Shown here piece after piece: positions 1 through 8,323 of a DNA stretch of 22,180 bases; the stretch's first letter is position 1, and every line of letters starts with the position of its first letter. This stretch comes from JAOZTV01 sp965371805 (GTDB lineage: Bacteria > Acidobacteriota > Aminicenantia > UBA2199), in NCBI GenBank assembly GCA_965371805.1, contig CBDUZW010000079.1, positions 1 through 22,180 on the forward strand, in the 5' to 3' direction. The notes beneath the pieces were generated by a model. It had not been told where the DNA came from and ran no database searches. It saw nothing but the letters and a program-made list of their open reading frames with translations. The translations under genes were made by a program, and so were the position numbers.

Positions 1-57
1 TTTATGAAGCAACGACCTATCGTTTATAGTGTTTTTTTTATGATGCAACACGCCTAT
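1..57. repeat. Imperfect direct repeat at the left edge
   Basis: Bases 1-20 and 37-57 are two imperfect copies of a roughly 20-bp unit (TTTATGAAGCAAC... and TTTATGATGCAAC..., both ending in CCTAT or GCCTAT), separated by 16 bp. The right copy lies where the 5' end of the following DUF1641 reading frame should be. Its TGA at 41-43 closes that frame. The repeat could be a real insertion that broke the gene or a sequence artefact at a contig end. Confidence 0.4.
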
Positions 58-616
58 TGATGAGTTAAAGGAAGATCTTGTCTTATTTACAAATGACGCC
101 TTCAGTGAAGTTATTAAATTTTTATCTGAAGTAGATTTTCATTTTAGAAGTGAAGATTTTGTTGAATTAATAAAGAAAGTATTGAGAAACGTAAAAAATA
201 TCTCAAAAATCATGTCGCAATTAGAAAGCTTTACAGAATTATTTGATGATGCTGCTCCCCTTGCAAAAGACATGTTTAATGATTTAGTTACAAAGTTTGA
301 ACAATTTGAAAAAGAAGGATTTTTTCATACTCTTGAACTCGGTATAAATGGGATAAGAAGACTCTATGAAAATTTCTCACCTGAGGAAATTGAAAAAATG
401 GGAGACAATCATGTAAGATTGATAAAACTTTCTAATAAATTAACTTCCTCTGGAAACATAAATAAATTGGAAGAAATTGTAGAAAAAATTGAAAAGATAG
501 ATTTTAAAGAAAAGAGAAAAGTGTCTGTATTTAAAATGATTAAAAAAGCAAGAAGTCAGGAAGTAATGCAAAGTCTTGATATTTTGCATGATATTGCCAA
601 AATTATACAAAAATAA
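44..616 (+). CDS. DUF1641-family protein, 5' end missing or broken
   Basis: The frame is open from just after a TGA at 41-43 to a TAA at 614-616. No convincing start exists: the first candidates are TTG at 182 and ATG at 212, but protein-like sequence (IDELKEDL, then FVELIKKVLRN) already runs in frame from about base 56. The protein is helical and charged. The stretch around LESFTELFDDAAPLAKD and the later FSPEEIEKMGDN fit the DUF1641 family, which commonly sits beside DsrE and TusE-like sulfur-relay proteins; no enzymatic role is established for it. It opens an operon with the DsrC-like, DsrE-like and MerR genes downstream (16 bp gap to the next). The 5' end is either lost at the window edge or disrupted by the direct repeat at 1-57. 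Family assignment is from recalled sequence style. Confidence 0.6.
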   Translation, partial: CNTPIDELKEDLVLFTNDAFSEVIKFLSEVDFHFRSEDFVELIKKVLRNVKNISKIMSQLESFTELFDDAAPLAKDMFNDLVTKFEQFEKEGFFHTLELGINGIRRLYENFSPEEIEKMGDNHVRLIKLSNKLTSSGNINKLEEIVEKIEKIDFKEKRKVSVFKMIKKARSQEVMQSLDILHDIAKIIQK

Positions 617-632
617 AAACAAGGAGATAACT

Positions 633-947
633 ATGTCACAAAAAGAAATTGCAGGTAAAAACATTGATCTTGACGATAACGGTTATATGACCGATTTTAG
701 TCAATGGACAAAAGAGGTAGCTATTGAATTAGCAAAAGAGGTTGAGATCGATTCTTTAACCGATAAACATTGGGAAGTAATAGAATATTTACAGAAATGT
801 CATAAAGATAGCATTACTTTATCAATCAGAAAAGTTGGAAAATCCGGTATTACAAGTATAAAAGAATTATATCAACTTTTTCCAGGAGGACCGTTAAAAA
901 AATCGACTTTGATCGCTGGAATTCCTAAACCGGTAAGCTGCATCTAA
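633..947 (+). CDS. DsrC/TusE-family sulfur-relay protein lacking CysB
   Basis: This 104-residue protein starts at ATG 633, 7 nt after a strong AAGGAGA site; an upstream in-frame ATG at 576 lies inside the previous gene and has no such site. It ends in the family's C-terminal arm, IAGIPKPVSCI, with the penultimate cysteine (Cys103) that carries persulfide in DsrC and TusE. Dissimilatory DsrC has a second arm cysteine 11 residues earlier; here that position is Thr92, so this is the one-cysteine type that can relay sulfur but cannot form the intramolecular DsrC trisulfide. TusE acts in tRNA 2-thiouridine synthesis, but with DsrE and DUF1641 neighbours a sulfur-trafficking role outside tRNA modification is equally possible. 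A cytosolic location is expected. Confidence 0.85.
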   Translation: MSQKEIAGKNIDLDDNGYMTDFSQWTKEVAIELAKEVEIDSLTDKHWEVIEYLQKCHKDSITLSIRKVGKSGITSIKELYQLFPGGPLKKSTLIAGIPKPVSCI

Positions 948-962
948 TTAATGGAGAGAATA

Positions 963-1457
963 ATGGAAAAGAATAATGATAAGATAAAAAAAGTTTCTAT
1001 AATTTGTGCGAAAGGTACAATTGAGGATGTATACGCTTCTTTAATACTAACAAATGGTGCCTTAATGGAAGGAATAGAGGCAAATATATTTTTTACTTTT
1101 TTTGGTTTGGATGCATTGAGAAAAAAAAAGATGGACAAACTTCATACAGGGACCGTTGGAAATCCTTCTTTAGAAATGCCGGGCGGACTATCATTCCCCT
1201 CTCTCCTTGGTTTAATTCCAGGTGTAGAAGCAGGAGTATCTATAATGATGAAAAAAGAAATGGATAAATTAGATATCCCGCCAGTAAGCGAATTTCTTGA
1301 GATAATTACTGCATCAGGAGGTAAAGTCTATGCATGTAAATTAGCAATGGATATGTTTAAGTTAAAAGAAGAAGATCTTTATGATGATCTTGACGGAGTC
1401 CTAACTGTTGGAGATTTTTATGAAAAAGCCGGTGGTGGACAAATAATTTTCACATGA
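963..1457 (+). CDS. DsrE-family protein (DsrE2/peroxiredoxin-like)
   Basis: Start at ATG 963 is preferred because GGAGAG at 953-958 lies at Shine-Dalgarno distance; ATG 951 would put that site inside the gene. The product is 164 residues. The N-terminal VSIICAKGTIEDVYASLILTNGAL is the beta-alpha opening of DsrE/DsrF-like folds and carries a cysteine in the first strand. The FFTFFGLDAL segment and the mid-protein GG-P-rich loop fit the DsrE2-type (COG2210) proteins often linked to persulfide handling. A second cysteine, in GGKVYACKLAMDMF, occupies the position typical of the family. It overlaps the MerR gene by 4 nt (ATGA), implying coupled translation. The likely role is binding or relaying sulfane sulfur with the DsrC-like partner upstream; the actual donor and acceptor cannot be told from the sequence. 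Confidence 0.8.
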   Translation: MEKNNDKIKKVSIICAKGTIEDVYASLILTNGALMEGIEANIFFTFFGLDALRKKKMDKLHTGTVGNPSLEMPGGLSFPSLLGLIPGVEAGVSIMMKKEMDKLDIPPVSEFLEIITASGGKVYACKLAMDMFKLKEEDLYDDLDGVLTVGDFYEKAGGGQIIFT

Positions 1458-1885
1458 AACCTGACGATCAATATCTCGAGCCTAAATACACAATTGGAGT
1501 TGCGTCCTCTAAATTGGGAATTTCAGTTCATTCATTAAGACAATATGAGAGAGAAGGGATAATATTAACTTTTAAGACACCAACCGGAAGAAGACTTTAT
1601 TCAGATCTTGAAATTGAAAAGGTCAAGTGTATAAAAATAATGATTCATGATGGGTTAAACTTTGAAGGCATTAGAAGATTGCTTGCGTTAACACCATGTT
1701 GGAAGATGAGAGATTGTTCCAAAAAGAGTGAAAAAGAGTGCGCTTCTTATAAAAACTTTTCAAGACCATGCTGGGCAACTGTAGAAAAATGTCATGAGCC
1801 TTTAGATTCATGCAGACAATGTCCGGTTTATTATGAAGTAGTCGGTTGTGATGATATTAAAAAATTATTTTTAAAAAAAAAATAA
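1454..1885 (+). CDS. MerR-family regulator with Cys-rich C-terminal domain
   Basis: A 143-residue protein. Residues 12-70 form a MerR winged helix (YTIGVASSKLGIS, SLRQYEREGII, GRRLYSDLEIEKV). Instead of the usual long dimerisation helix and small metal loop, residues 82-132 hold eight cysteines (82, 88, 96, 106, 113, 120, 123, 132), plus Cys59 in the helix region. That spacing, including a CxxC at 120-123, suggests a metal or iron-sulfur site or a thiol sensor. The gene starts in the stop codon of the DsrE gene (ATGA) and so is part of the sulfur operon, which it may regulate in response to sulfur or redox state; that is inference from context. It ends 1 bp from the convergent rnc stop, with no hairpin terminator visible. 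Confidence 0.85.
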   Translation: MKPDDQYLEPKYTIGVASSKLGISVHSLRQYEREGIILTFKTPTGRRLYSDLEIEKVKCIKIMIHDGLNFEGIRRLLALTPCWKMRDCSKKSEKECASYKNFSRPCWATVEKCHEPLDSCRQCPVYYEVVGCDDIKKLFLKKK

Positions 1886-1886
1886 G

Positions 1887-2612
1887 TTAGTTTTTGAGAA
1901 AAAATACTTTGGACAACTTTTCATAATTCGAAAGGTTGTCTAACTTGTTTAAAGCATTCATAGCAGCATCCTGTTCGGACTGTCTCTTATTTTTTCCTTT
2001 TCCTTTACTAATTATTTCGTCATCAATTAGAATTACTGAAGTAAAGATCATATCAGGCGGTTTACCTGATTCATCAATAGTCTTATATACCGGCAGCACA
2101 TTTTTGTGTTTTTGAATTACTTCCTGCAACTCAGATTTATAATCATTTATTTTAAAAGCCTCTTTTGCATGCTTTTTAAAGAAGACCTCAAAAAAAGATA
2201 AGGTTATGGAAGACGCTTTTTTATAATTTGAATCTACAAAGATAGCACCTATTAATGCTTCCAGTGTTGATGCAATTATTCTTCTATTCTGTCTCCCAAG
2301 GTTTTTTTCTTCACCTTTTCCGAGTAATAAATGATCACTTAGGTCTATAGATTGAGCTATATCAAAAAGAGAACTTGTTGAAATAAGATGAGCTTTAATT
2401 TTTGACAATTCGCCTTCCGGCAGTTTCTTGAATTTTTTATAAAGGTACTCAGTTACTGCAAGATTAATTACCGAATCTCCAAGAAATTCCAGATTTTCAT
2501 TATCTGGTTTTCTATCTTTATGTCCCTCATTAAAAGACCTGTGAGTTAATGCTAATTTTAGTAACTCTTGACTCTTGAACTTATATTTTATGTCATCTTC
2601 TAAGTTACTCAT
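1887..2612 (-). CDS. rnc: Ribonuclease III
   Basis: This 241-residue protein cleaves double-stranded RNA (rRNA precursors, some mRNAs) as a dimer. The RNase III signature is at residues 39-48 (NENLEFLGDSV), with the acidic residues of the Mg2+ site in it. A second conserved block, STLEALIGAIFVDSNY, lies near residues 111-126. A double-stranded RNA-binding domain occupies about 160-228, with the typical KGKNKRQSEQDAAMNAL end. Its ATG overlaps the stop of the SpoIIE-type phosphatase gene by 4 nt, so it is translationally coupled to it, an uncommon partner. It converges with the MerR gene with only one base between stops. Confidence 0.95.
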   Translation of the reverse strand: MSNLEDDIKYKFKSQELLKLALTHRSFNEGHKDRKPDNENLEFLGDSVINLAVTEYLYKKFKKLPEGELSKIKAHLISTSSLFDIAQSIDLSDHLLLGKGEEKNLGRQNRRIIASTLEALIGAIFVDSNYKKASSITLSFFEVFFKKHAKEAFKINDYKSELQEVIQKHKNVLPVYKTIDESGKPPDMIFTSVILIDDEIISKGKGKNKRQSEQDAAMNALNKLDNLSNYEKLSKVFFLKN

Positions 2613-4522
2613 TTTACTTTTAACACCATAAGAGTAAGATCATCCTGATTAGGGATGTCTTGTGCAAATATTTCACTACTTTCCAGGATCATATCTTTTA
2701 TAGTATTTGCTGACATATCTTTATTTTTTTTAAGTACTGATGTAATCCTCTCAATTCCATACATATCTCCCTTCTTATTCATTATTTCAGATAATCCATC
2801 TGAAAATAAAATGAGAACATCTCCACTTCCGTATTTAACATTAATCTCCTTAATTTTATCTTCTGTGAAATTAGGAACACCAATAGCAATACCATTTGGG
2901 AATAATTCCTGACATTTATTTATTTTCTTATTATAATAAATTCCTTTTGTATGACCTGCTCTGGAAAAAATAAATTCTTTTTCAGAAATCTTGAATTTTG
3001 CAATACTCATTGTAATAAAGGTCACTTTATCAAAAGTATCAACTAAACTGTAATGAAATTCAGATGTTAATTTAGCAGGATTTATATCTGTCTTTCTAAG
3101 ATGATTATTAAGCCCCTTTAATTCAGCCATATAGAAGGCAGCTGATGCTCCCTTACCAGACACATCAGCAAGTATTAAAGTTAAGAAATCATCTTTCTTA
3201 TAATAATAATCAAAATAGTCTCCAGCGATTTCTTCAGCAGGAATATTTACTGCTGATATTTCAAATTCCTCTGTCTCAAAACTTTCATCAGGAAGAAGTT
3301 TTTCCTGAATATTTCTTGCAATCCTTAACTCTTCTTCAAGTCTTTGTTTTTCCTTTTCCTCAATCAATAATCTATTAATTCCTGATGCCATTTCATTAAA
3401 TGACTCAGCAAGATATTGAAGTTGGTCTCTAGATCTAATTTTTATTCTAAATGAAAAGTCTCCATTCCTTATTTTATGAGTACCCTTTGTCAATTGATTT
3501 ATTGATCTGGTAATTACTCTTAAAATTTTAAAACCTACAAAAAAAGATATAATGATAGAACATCCAAAAATAGCGATCAATACATAAATAACTACTAGAA
3601 TATTACTGTCTTCCAAAGAAGAACTGTCTTTTTTCCATTTTTGATACATTTTGCTAATATTCAGATTTATAAACAAAGCGCCTACACCTTCAGAATTATT
3701 TTTATCAAAATTTATATATTTATAGCGATATCTTAAAGGTAACGTGTAAATATTATCTGTTTCTGCTTCCTTAATAACACCAATACCAATGAGGTTGTTT
3801 ATATTATTTATTTTTCCCGGATTTTTAAATTGGACAGAAAAGTCGCTTATTTTTGAAACAAACCTGGAAAAGAACTCCTGGTCTATTTTTATTGCAGACA
3901 GGATCATCAGTTTTTTTCCTTTTTGTATTGCTCCAAAATACAATTGACTATTCAATAGAAAATATCCACTAAGATCTTTTATTTTTACTATTTTATCTAC
4001 GTCAATTGTCTTTACAGTCTTCGCAAGTTCATCAAATCCACCAGAATTGTTTTGCAATAAATAGGCTAAAACCAGATTGTTTTTGTTGGTTTTTTCATTT
4101 TCTATAAGTCTTTTATTTAGCCATTTTATCTCTTTTTTTAATATTTCATCAGGGTTTTCTGAACTTTCATAGCGCTCTATATTTCTTTTTGCCAAATCTG
4201 TTAGAGACTTAAGTTGAAGATCCATCATATTATTAATGATATTGATTCCATATTGATTCATCATAATAGTGGAAACAACGATAAATAGAACAGTCATAAA
4301 GAAGAGAGGAGTTATAACAAAAAATAGACCTGAAAAAACAAGTCTATTTCTAGTTTTCCATAGGATTTTTCTTTTAAGCAGTATTATAACCCGTAGAGCA
4401 GTAAAACCTACAAATAGCCACAAGAATATCTTATAGCTGCCAAAAGGAATGATATATGATAGTAAAGCAAAAAAAAGAAGGAATATATTGAAGATATCAA
4501 TTTTTTTAAAGTTATAACCCAT
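2609..4522 (-). CDS. Membrane HAMP-domain PP2C/SpoIIE-type Ser phosphatase
   Basis: A 637-residue membrane signalling protein. Hydrophobic segments lie near residues 9-50 (probably two helices) and 62-90, followed by a roughly 210-residue extracytoplasmic or sensory region with no family I recognise. A further helix at about 305-330 leads into a HAMP linker (about 330-385), a helical segment (RIARNIQEKLLP) and a C-terminal SpoIIE PP2C domain. The metal-binding motifs are intact: AGDYFDYYY, DVSGKG, FSDGLSE and QDDLTLMVLK. Such proteins usually dephosphorylate anti-anti-sigma (STAS) factors in partner-switching pathways; no STAS or RsbW-like gene is in the window. It lies just downstream of the kinase/fbp transcript but has its own putative promoter, and its end overlaps rnc. 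Confidence 0.92.
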   Translation of the reverse strand: MGYNFKKIDIFNIFLLFFALLSYIIPFGSYKIFLWLFVGFTALRVIILLKRKILWKTRNRLVFSGLFFVITPLFFMTVLFIVVSTIMMNQYGINIINNMMDLQLKSLTDLAKRNIERYESSENPDEILKKEIKWLNKRLIENEKTNKNNLVLAYLLQNNSGGFDELAKTVKTIDVDKIVKIKDLSGYFLLNSQLYFGAIQKGKKLMILSAIKIDQEFFSRFVSKISDFSVQFKNPGKINNINNLIGIGVIKEAETDNIYTLPLRYRYKYINFDKNNSEGVGALFINLNISKMYQKWKKDSSSLEDSNILVVIYVLIAIFGCSIIISFFVGFKILRVITRSINQLTKGTHKIRNGDFSFRIKIRSRDQLQYLAESFNEMASGINRLLIEEKEKQRLEEELRIARNIQEKLLPDESFETEEFEISAVNIPAEEIAGDYFDYYYKKDDFLTLILADVSGKGASAAFYMAELKGLNNHLRKTDINPAKLTSEFHYSLVDTFDKVTFITMSIAKFKISEKEFIFSRAGHTKGIYYNKKINKCQELFPNGIAIGVPNFTEDKIKEINVKYGSGDVLILFSDGLSEIMNKKGDMYGIERITSVLKKNKDMSANTIKDMILESSEIFAQDIPNQDDLTLMVLKVK

Positions 4523-4528
4523 ATCAAT

Positions 4529-4557
4529 ATTATAATATTTATCTTAAAAGAATACAA
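4529..4557 (-). promoter_or_regulatory. Putative promoter of the phosphatase-rnc operon, leaderless geometry
   Basis: On the minus strand a perfect TATAAT (4529-4534) is followed by 6 nt and then the ATG at 4522; the -35 candidate TTGTAT (4552-4557) is at 17-bp spacing but weak. No Shine-Dalgarno precedes the ATG. If transcription starts 6-7 nt after the -10, it begins at the A of the start codon. Confidence 0.45.
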
Positions 4558-4576
4558 ATAGAAACTCTATATTTAA

Positions 4577-6643
4577 TCATATGCCTCTTCTATCATATCT
4601 AAAAAGATTTTCCTTTATAAATCCCATATTAAAAGCAACCAGGAGCATTTTCAGTTCTTTAATTTGATGTTTAATATCAACACCTATATCTGTATCTTTT
4701 ATTCTTATTCGATCTGTCAGTTTGTTAAGAACTTTTTTAGTAGAAAGAATATCTCTCTCCTCATCAATAGCTGTTTTTGTCGAATCAAAACTTTCATGTG
4801 ATGCAAGCTGCATCCCATATGAGTTATATATAAGTGTATATCCAGCAGTTCCTGTCTGTGGCTGATATGCTTTTGAAAACCCTCCGTCAATTACCAGTAA
4901 CATCCCATTGGCTTTAATCGGGCTTTCTCCTTTATTAACTTTAACCGGTACATGTCCACAAATTATCTTACTCTTACCAGTATCCATTTTAAAGTTTCTT
5001 AAAATAAGTTTACAGGACTTTATCTTATCTCTATAAATTGTAAAAAATGGGTTTTTCAGCTCCTTTTGAGGACCTTTCTCTTCAATAAAATATCTCTCGA
5101 ATGTTGCCATTCTATCTTTTCCAAAAAGCGGTGATTTAGGCCCACACCATAAATAATACATAATATCTACATTATACTGTTTCTTCTCATCCCAGTCTTT
5201 TCTATAAAAAGCTTCTCTGGCAATTCCTTCAAACTTATCATATAAAGCTTTCCCTGTATAGTTTTTTCCAGCTATTTTAAATTTTGATAAAGTACCATCG
5301 GCCTCCATTGGGATACAACCATGGAATAATAAATTTGAATTATATTTCAAATATAATCCTCCTTTAACATATAAAAAATTGATATGGTTTTGCAATCTTG
5401 AACTCATTTGAAATGACTGGCTCATTTTTTCTATAACCCTTTCTTCTTCAATTGTTAATTTATAAGGATCTTTAGTGTCTAATGTTGGAAAGTAATTATC
5501 ATTTAGTTTATATTCTTTATTATTTAGAATAATTGTTCCTTCTTTAATATTGATGTTTTCAAGGACAAGTCTATTTTCCATTTTAAATTCCGGTCTTCTT
5601 TTTACAAACTGTCCTTCCAATTTGAACTGAATTATTGAAATTGCTTTATGCATTTTTCTTATCAGACCAACTTCCTGCTCATTAAGATCAGGACCACTTA
5701 TTATTTTAGGATTGAAAAAATCATTTTCCTCATCTTTATAAAACTCCAATGCAAATGTTGCAAGAGGAAGAATATTAATTCCATAGCCTTCTTCAAGAGT
5801 TTCCATATTTCCATATCTCATTGAGACTCTTAGAACAGTGGCAGCACATACTCTGGAGCCAGATGCAGCTCCCATCCATAAAATATCATGATTTCCCCAT
5901 TGAAAATCAACTGAATGATATTTCATCAAAGCATCAATAATAATATCAGCACCAGGTCCTCTATCGTAAATATCTCCAAGTATGTGCATTTTATCTACAG
6001 CAAGTCTTTGTATAAGATTTGATAAGGCGATGATAAAATCTCTTGCCCGGTTTATATCAATAATCGTTTTAATTATCTGTTCATAATAATCCTGTTTATT
6101 TAACCTGTATGGATTCTCATAGAGTAACTCTTCAAGAATATAAGAAAATCTTCCAGGAAAGGATTTTCTTACTTTTGAACGTGTGTATTTTGATGAAACG
6201 ACTCTTGCTATTTCAATTAAATGATATAATTGTTTTTCATACCATTTTTTTAATCCATTTTGTGAAGAAATTTTTTTCCCTTTCTTCATTTTTACAATGT
6301 TCATCTTTTCTACGGGATAATAAATTAGTGTTGCTAGACTTTTTTTTTCTGCTTCGCTCAACTTATCATTAAAAATGTCTTCAATCTTCATTTTTATTAC
6401 ACCTGAAGCATTTTTTAAAACATGTATAAAAGATTCATATTCTCCATGAATGTCACTTATAAAATGTTCCGTCCCTTTAGGAAGATTTAAAATTGCCTGC
6501 AGGTTAATTATCTCAGTACTTGTTTTTGATGTAGTACTAAAGTCTTTTGACAGAAGCTTTAAATACTTCAATTCCTCTTCAATTTCTTTTCTTCCGATCT
6601 TTTCGTTATCTTTTATATTTTTCTTTATGTTTTTTTTTATCAT
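4577..6643 (-). CDS. fbp: Fructose-1,6-bisphosphatase, class III
   Basis: This protein hydrolyses fructose-1,6-bisphosphate to fructose-6-phosphate in gluconeogenesis. At 688 residues it has the length of the class III enzymes first known from Bacillus, which belong to the metallophosphoesterase group rather than the classical FBPase fold. Metal-ligand motifs are visible: SDIHGE (about 63-68), GDIYDRG (about 223-229) and GNHD (about 250-253). The start at 6643 is chosen because its ATG overlaps the kinase stop (ATGA) and GGAG lies 8 nt upstream; an upstream in-frame ATG at 6667 is inside the kinase zinc-ribbon codons. It is the last gene of the hrcA-to-fbp run; a 54-bp gap to the phosphatase gene contains the latter's promoter. 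Confidence 0.95.
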   Translation of the reverse strand: MIKKNIKKNIKDNEKIGRKEIEEELKYLKLLSKDFSTTSKTSTEIINLQAILNLPKGTEHFISDIHGEYESFIHVLKNASGVIKMKIEDIFNDKLSEAEKKSLATLIYYPVEKMNIVKMKKGKKISSQNGLKKWYEKQLYHLIEIARVVSSKYTRSKVRKSFPGRFSYILEELLYENPYRLNKQDYYEQIIKTIIDINRARDFIIALSNLIQRLAVDKMHILGDIYDRGPGADIIIDALMKYHSVDFQWGNHDILWMGAASGSRVCAATVLRVSMRYGNMETLEEGYGINILPLATFALEFYKDEENDFFNPKIISGPDLNEQEVGLIRKMHKAISIIQFKLEGQFVKRRPEFKMENRLVLENINIKEGTIILNNKEYKLNDNYFPTLDTKDPYKLTIEEERVIEKMSQSFQMSSRLQNHINFLYVKGGLYLKYNSNLLFHGCIPMEADGTLSKFKIAGKNYTGKALYDKFEGIAREAFYRKDWDEKKQYNVDIMYYLWCGPKSPLFGKDRMATFERYFIEEKGPQKELKNPFFTIYRDKIKSCKLILRNFKMDTGKSKIICGHVPVKVNKGESPIKANGMLLVIDGGFSKAYQPQTGTAGYTLIYNSYGMQLASHESFDSTKTAIDEERDILSTKKVLNKLTDRIRIKDTDIGVDIKHQIKELKMLLVAFNMGFIKENLFRYDRRGI

Positions 6644-7596
6644 ATTTCTACTCCACAATAAGGACATTTATTATTCCCTACAGGTATAGATTTTCTACAA
6701 TTCCAGCATGATGTATCAACTCTGTTATTTCTTGCACTAATACGTTCTTTAATAGTGGATATTTCACTTTTTTTATTTACTTTTGTTTTTTCATATATAT
6801 TTATATCATTAAGCATTTCATCAATAGTATGGTATCTGTCATCTAAATTTGGAGCGAGTGATTTCATTATTATCCAATTAAATTCCTTCTTTATCTTCGG
6901 AACTTGTCTTATTAATGGAATAATATCCCCTTCCTTTGCTTTTTTAAATATCTCCATTGGATTGGCTGATACTATAGGAGGGAAGCCACTTACCATTTCA
7001 TAAAAAAGTACTCCACATGAGTAAATATCAGATGCAAATACAGCTTTTCCCTGAAATTGTTCAGGTGCCATATAAGGAGGCGAGCCAATTCTTGTTGTAG
7101 CAAAAGGTTTATCACCTAGTAATTTAGATGTCCCAAAATCTGTTATTTTTACATTATCATAAGAGTCGATCAGAACATTTGATGGTCTAATATCTCTGTG
7201 AATAATTCTATGCTGGTGAGCAAAATTAACAGCAGAAAGCAGCTGTTTGAAATATCTCATAGATTTGTTTATCTCAAGAGGTCCACAATCATCAATCATC
7301 TGCTCAAGATCTTTTCCTTTTATATATTCCATTACCAAAACAATATTTCCTTCTATATTATCAAAGGAGTGGAGTTTTACAATATTCGGGTGATTATTTA
7401 ATTTATACTGTAATATAAATTCCTGCTTTAATTTATCAAGATCAACACCTATTCGATGAGGAATTTTTAATGCTATTAATACAGAACCATCAACAGTTTT
7501 TGATCCTGCATCTTCTGCAAGATAAACTGTTCCAAACCCACCACTACCAAGTTTTCTTAAAATGTTAAACTTGCCTATTCTTCCACTTATTTCCAT
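6640..7596 (-). CDS. Hanks-type Ser/Thr protein kinase with C-terminal zinc ribbon
   Basis: A 318-residue soluble kinase. The glycine loop GSGGFGTVYLAE (about 17-28), the ATP lysine in IALK (Lys44), the catalytic loop HRDIRPSN (133-140), DFG (153-155) and the APE motif (177-179) are all present, so it should be active. The catalytic-loop lysine usual in HRDxK is Arg here, a substitution at a phosphate-contacting position. No transmembrane helix or PASTA repeat is seen. The protein ends in a CxxC-10-CxxC zinc ribbon (Cys297, 300, 311, 314). Its ATG overlaps the rsmE stop by one base and its stop overlaps fbp by 4 nt. Substrates are unknown; fbp or the chaperones are possible by context, and the nearby PP2C protein could oppose it. 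Confidence 0.93.
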   Translation of the reverse strand: MEISGRIGKFNILRKLGSGGFGTVYLAEDAGSKTVDGSVLIALKIPHRIGVDLDKLKQEFILQYKLNNHPNIVKLHSFDNIEGNIVLVMEYIKGKDLEQMIDDCGPLEINKSMRYFKQLLSAVNFAHQHRIIHRDIRPSNVLIDSYDNVKITDFGTSKLLGDKPFATTRIGSPPYMAPEQFQGKAVFASDIYSCGVLFYEMVSGFPPIVSANPMEIFKKAKEGDIIPLIRQVPKIKKEFNWIIMKSLAPNLDDRYHTIDEMLNDINIYEKTKVNKKSEISTIKERISARNNRVDTSCWNCRKSIPVGNNKCPYCGVEI

Positions 7597-8312
7597 TATA
7601 TTGTCCCTGGATCCAATGATTTTTCTCTTAAAAGAGCAGAAATTGAAATTGCAGCTGTCTCGACCTTTAAAATTGAACTGTTTATTTTGATTTGAGAAAA
7701 GCCACTATCTATCAGTTCCTCTCTTTCAGCTTCTAAATAATCTCCTGGAGGGCCTATAACGGCTATTGTATTAGTTTCATCCGGCATATTAAGTTTTGAT
7801 GTACCGTCGATATCCAACATTAATTTATTCTCAATATCTTTATACTTAACAATTAACTCTCCTAGTGATACTGGATAATTTATTTTTGTTAACCATACCT
7901 GCTTATTAACCTTCAAAGATGATATGGCAATCTTTTTCCATTTTTGGATAATTTTATCTGAGAACTTACATTCAGTTCTTTTAAAAACAACAGGTGTTAT
8001 TTCATTAACTCCAATTTCAGATAATTTTTCGATCATAAAATTCATTGGAATTCTTTTTAATAATGATGGAGCTAAGACTATCTTCTTACTATTTATATTA
8101 ATTTTTTCTGTTTTTCTTACTCTTACTCTAACCCTGTCACTAGTAAAGCCATCAATATTTCCAGTGTATAGCATCCCTTTTCCATTTGTTATTTCGATTT
8201 CATTTCCAATCTTAACTCTTAGAACTTTTTTTAGATGATAGGCTTCTTCTTCATTTATCTCAATGATAGAATCATCGACATGATTTTCACAAAAAAACCT
8301 TCTTATATCCAC
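7596..8312 (-). CDS. rsmE: 16S rRNA m3U1498 methyltransferase
   Basis: A 238-residue SPOUT-class methyltransferase that uses SAM to methylate N3 of U1498 in 16S rRNA. The N-terminal PUA-like part begins RRFFCENH and includes HLKKVLRVKIGNEIEI. The C-terminal knot contains the family's SAM-loop region (IGPPGDYLEAE) and the closing ILKVETAAISISALL. Compared with the usual IGPEGG and LGxRILRxETA consensus, the Glu of the first motif is Pro and the second is degenerate, so the enzyme is divergent. It lies 11 bp after dnaJ, a pairing common in many bacteria, and its stop overlaps the kinase start (TAATG). Confidence 0.9.
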   Translation of the reverse strand: MDIRRFFCENHVDDSIIEINEEEAYHLKKVLRVKIGNEIEITNGKGMLYTGNIDGFTSDRVRVRVRKTEKININSKKIVLAPSLLKRIPMNFMIEKLSEIGVNEITPVVFKRTECKFSDKIIQKWKKIAISSLKVNKQVWLTKINYPVSLGELIVKYKDIENKLMLDIDGTSKLNMPDETNTIAVIGPPGDYLEAEREELIDSGFSQIKINSSILKVETAAISISALLREKSLDPGTI

Positions 8313-8323
8313 TAAAGCTCCAT

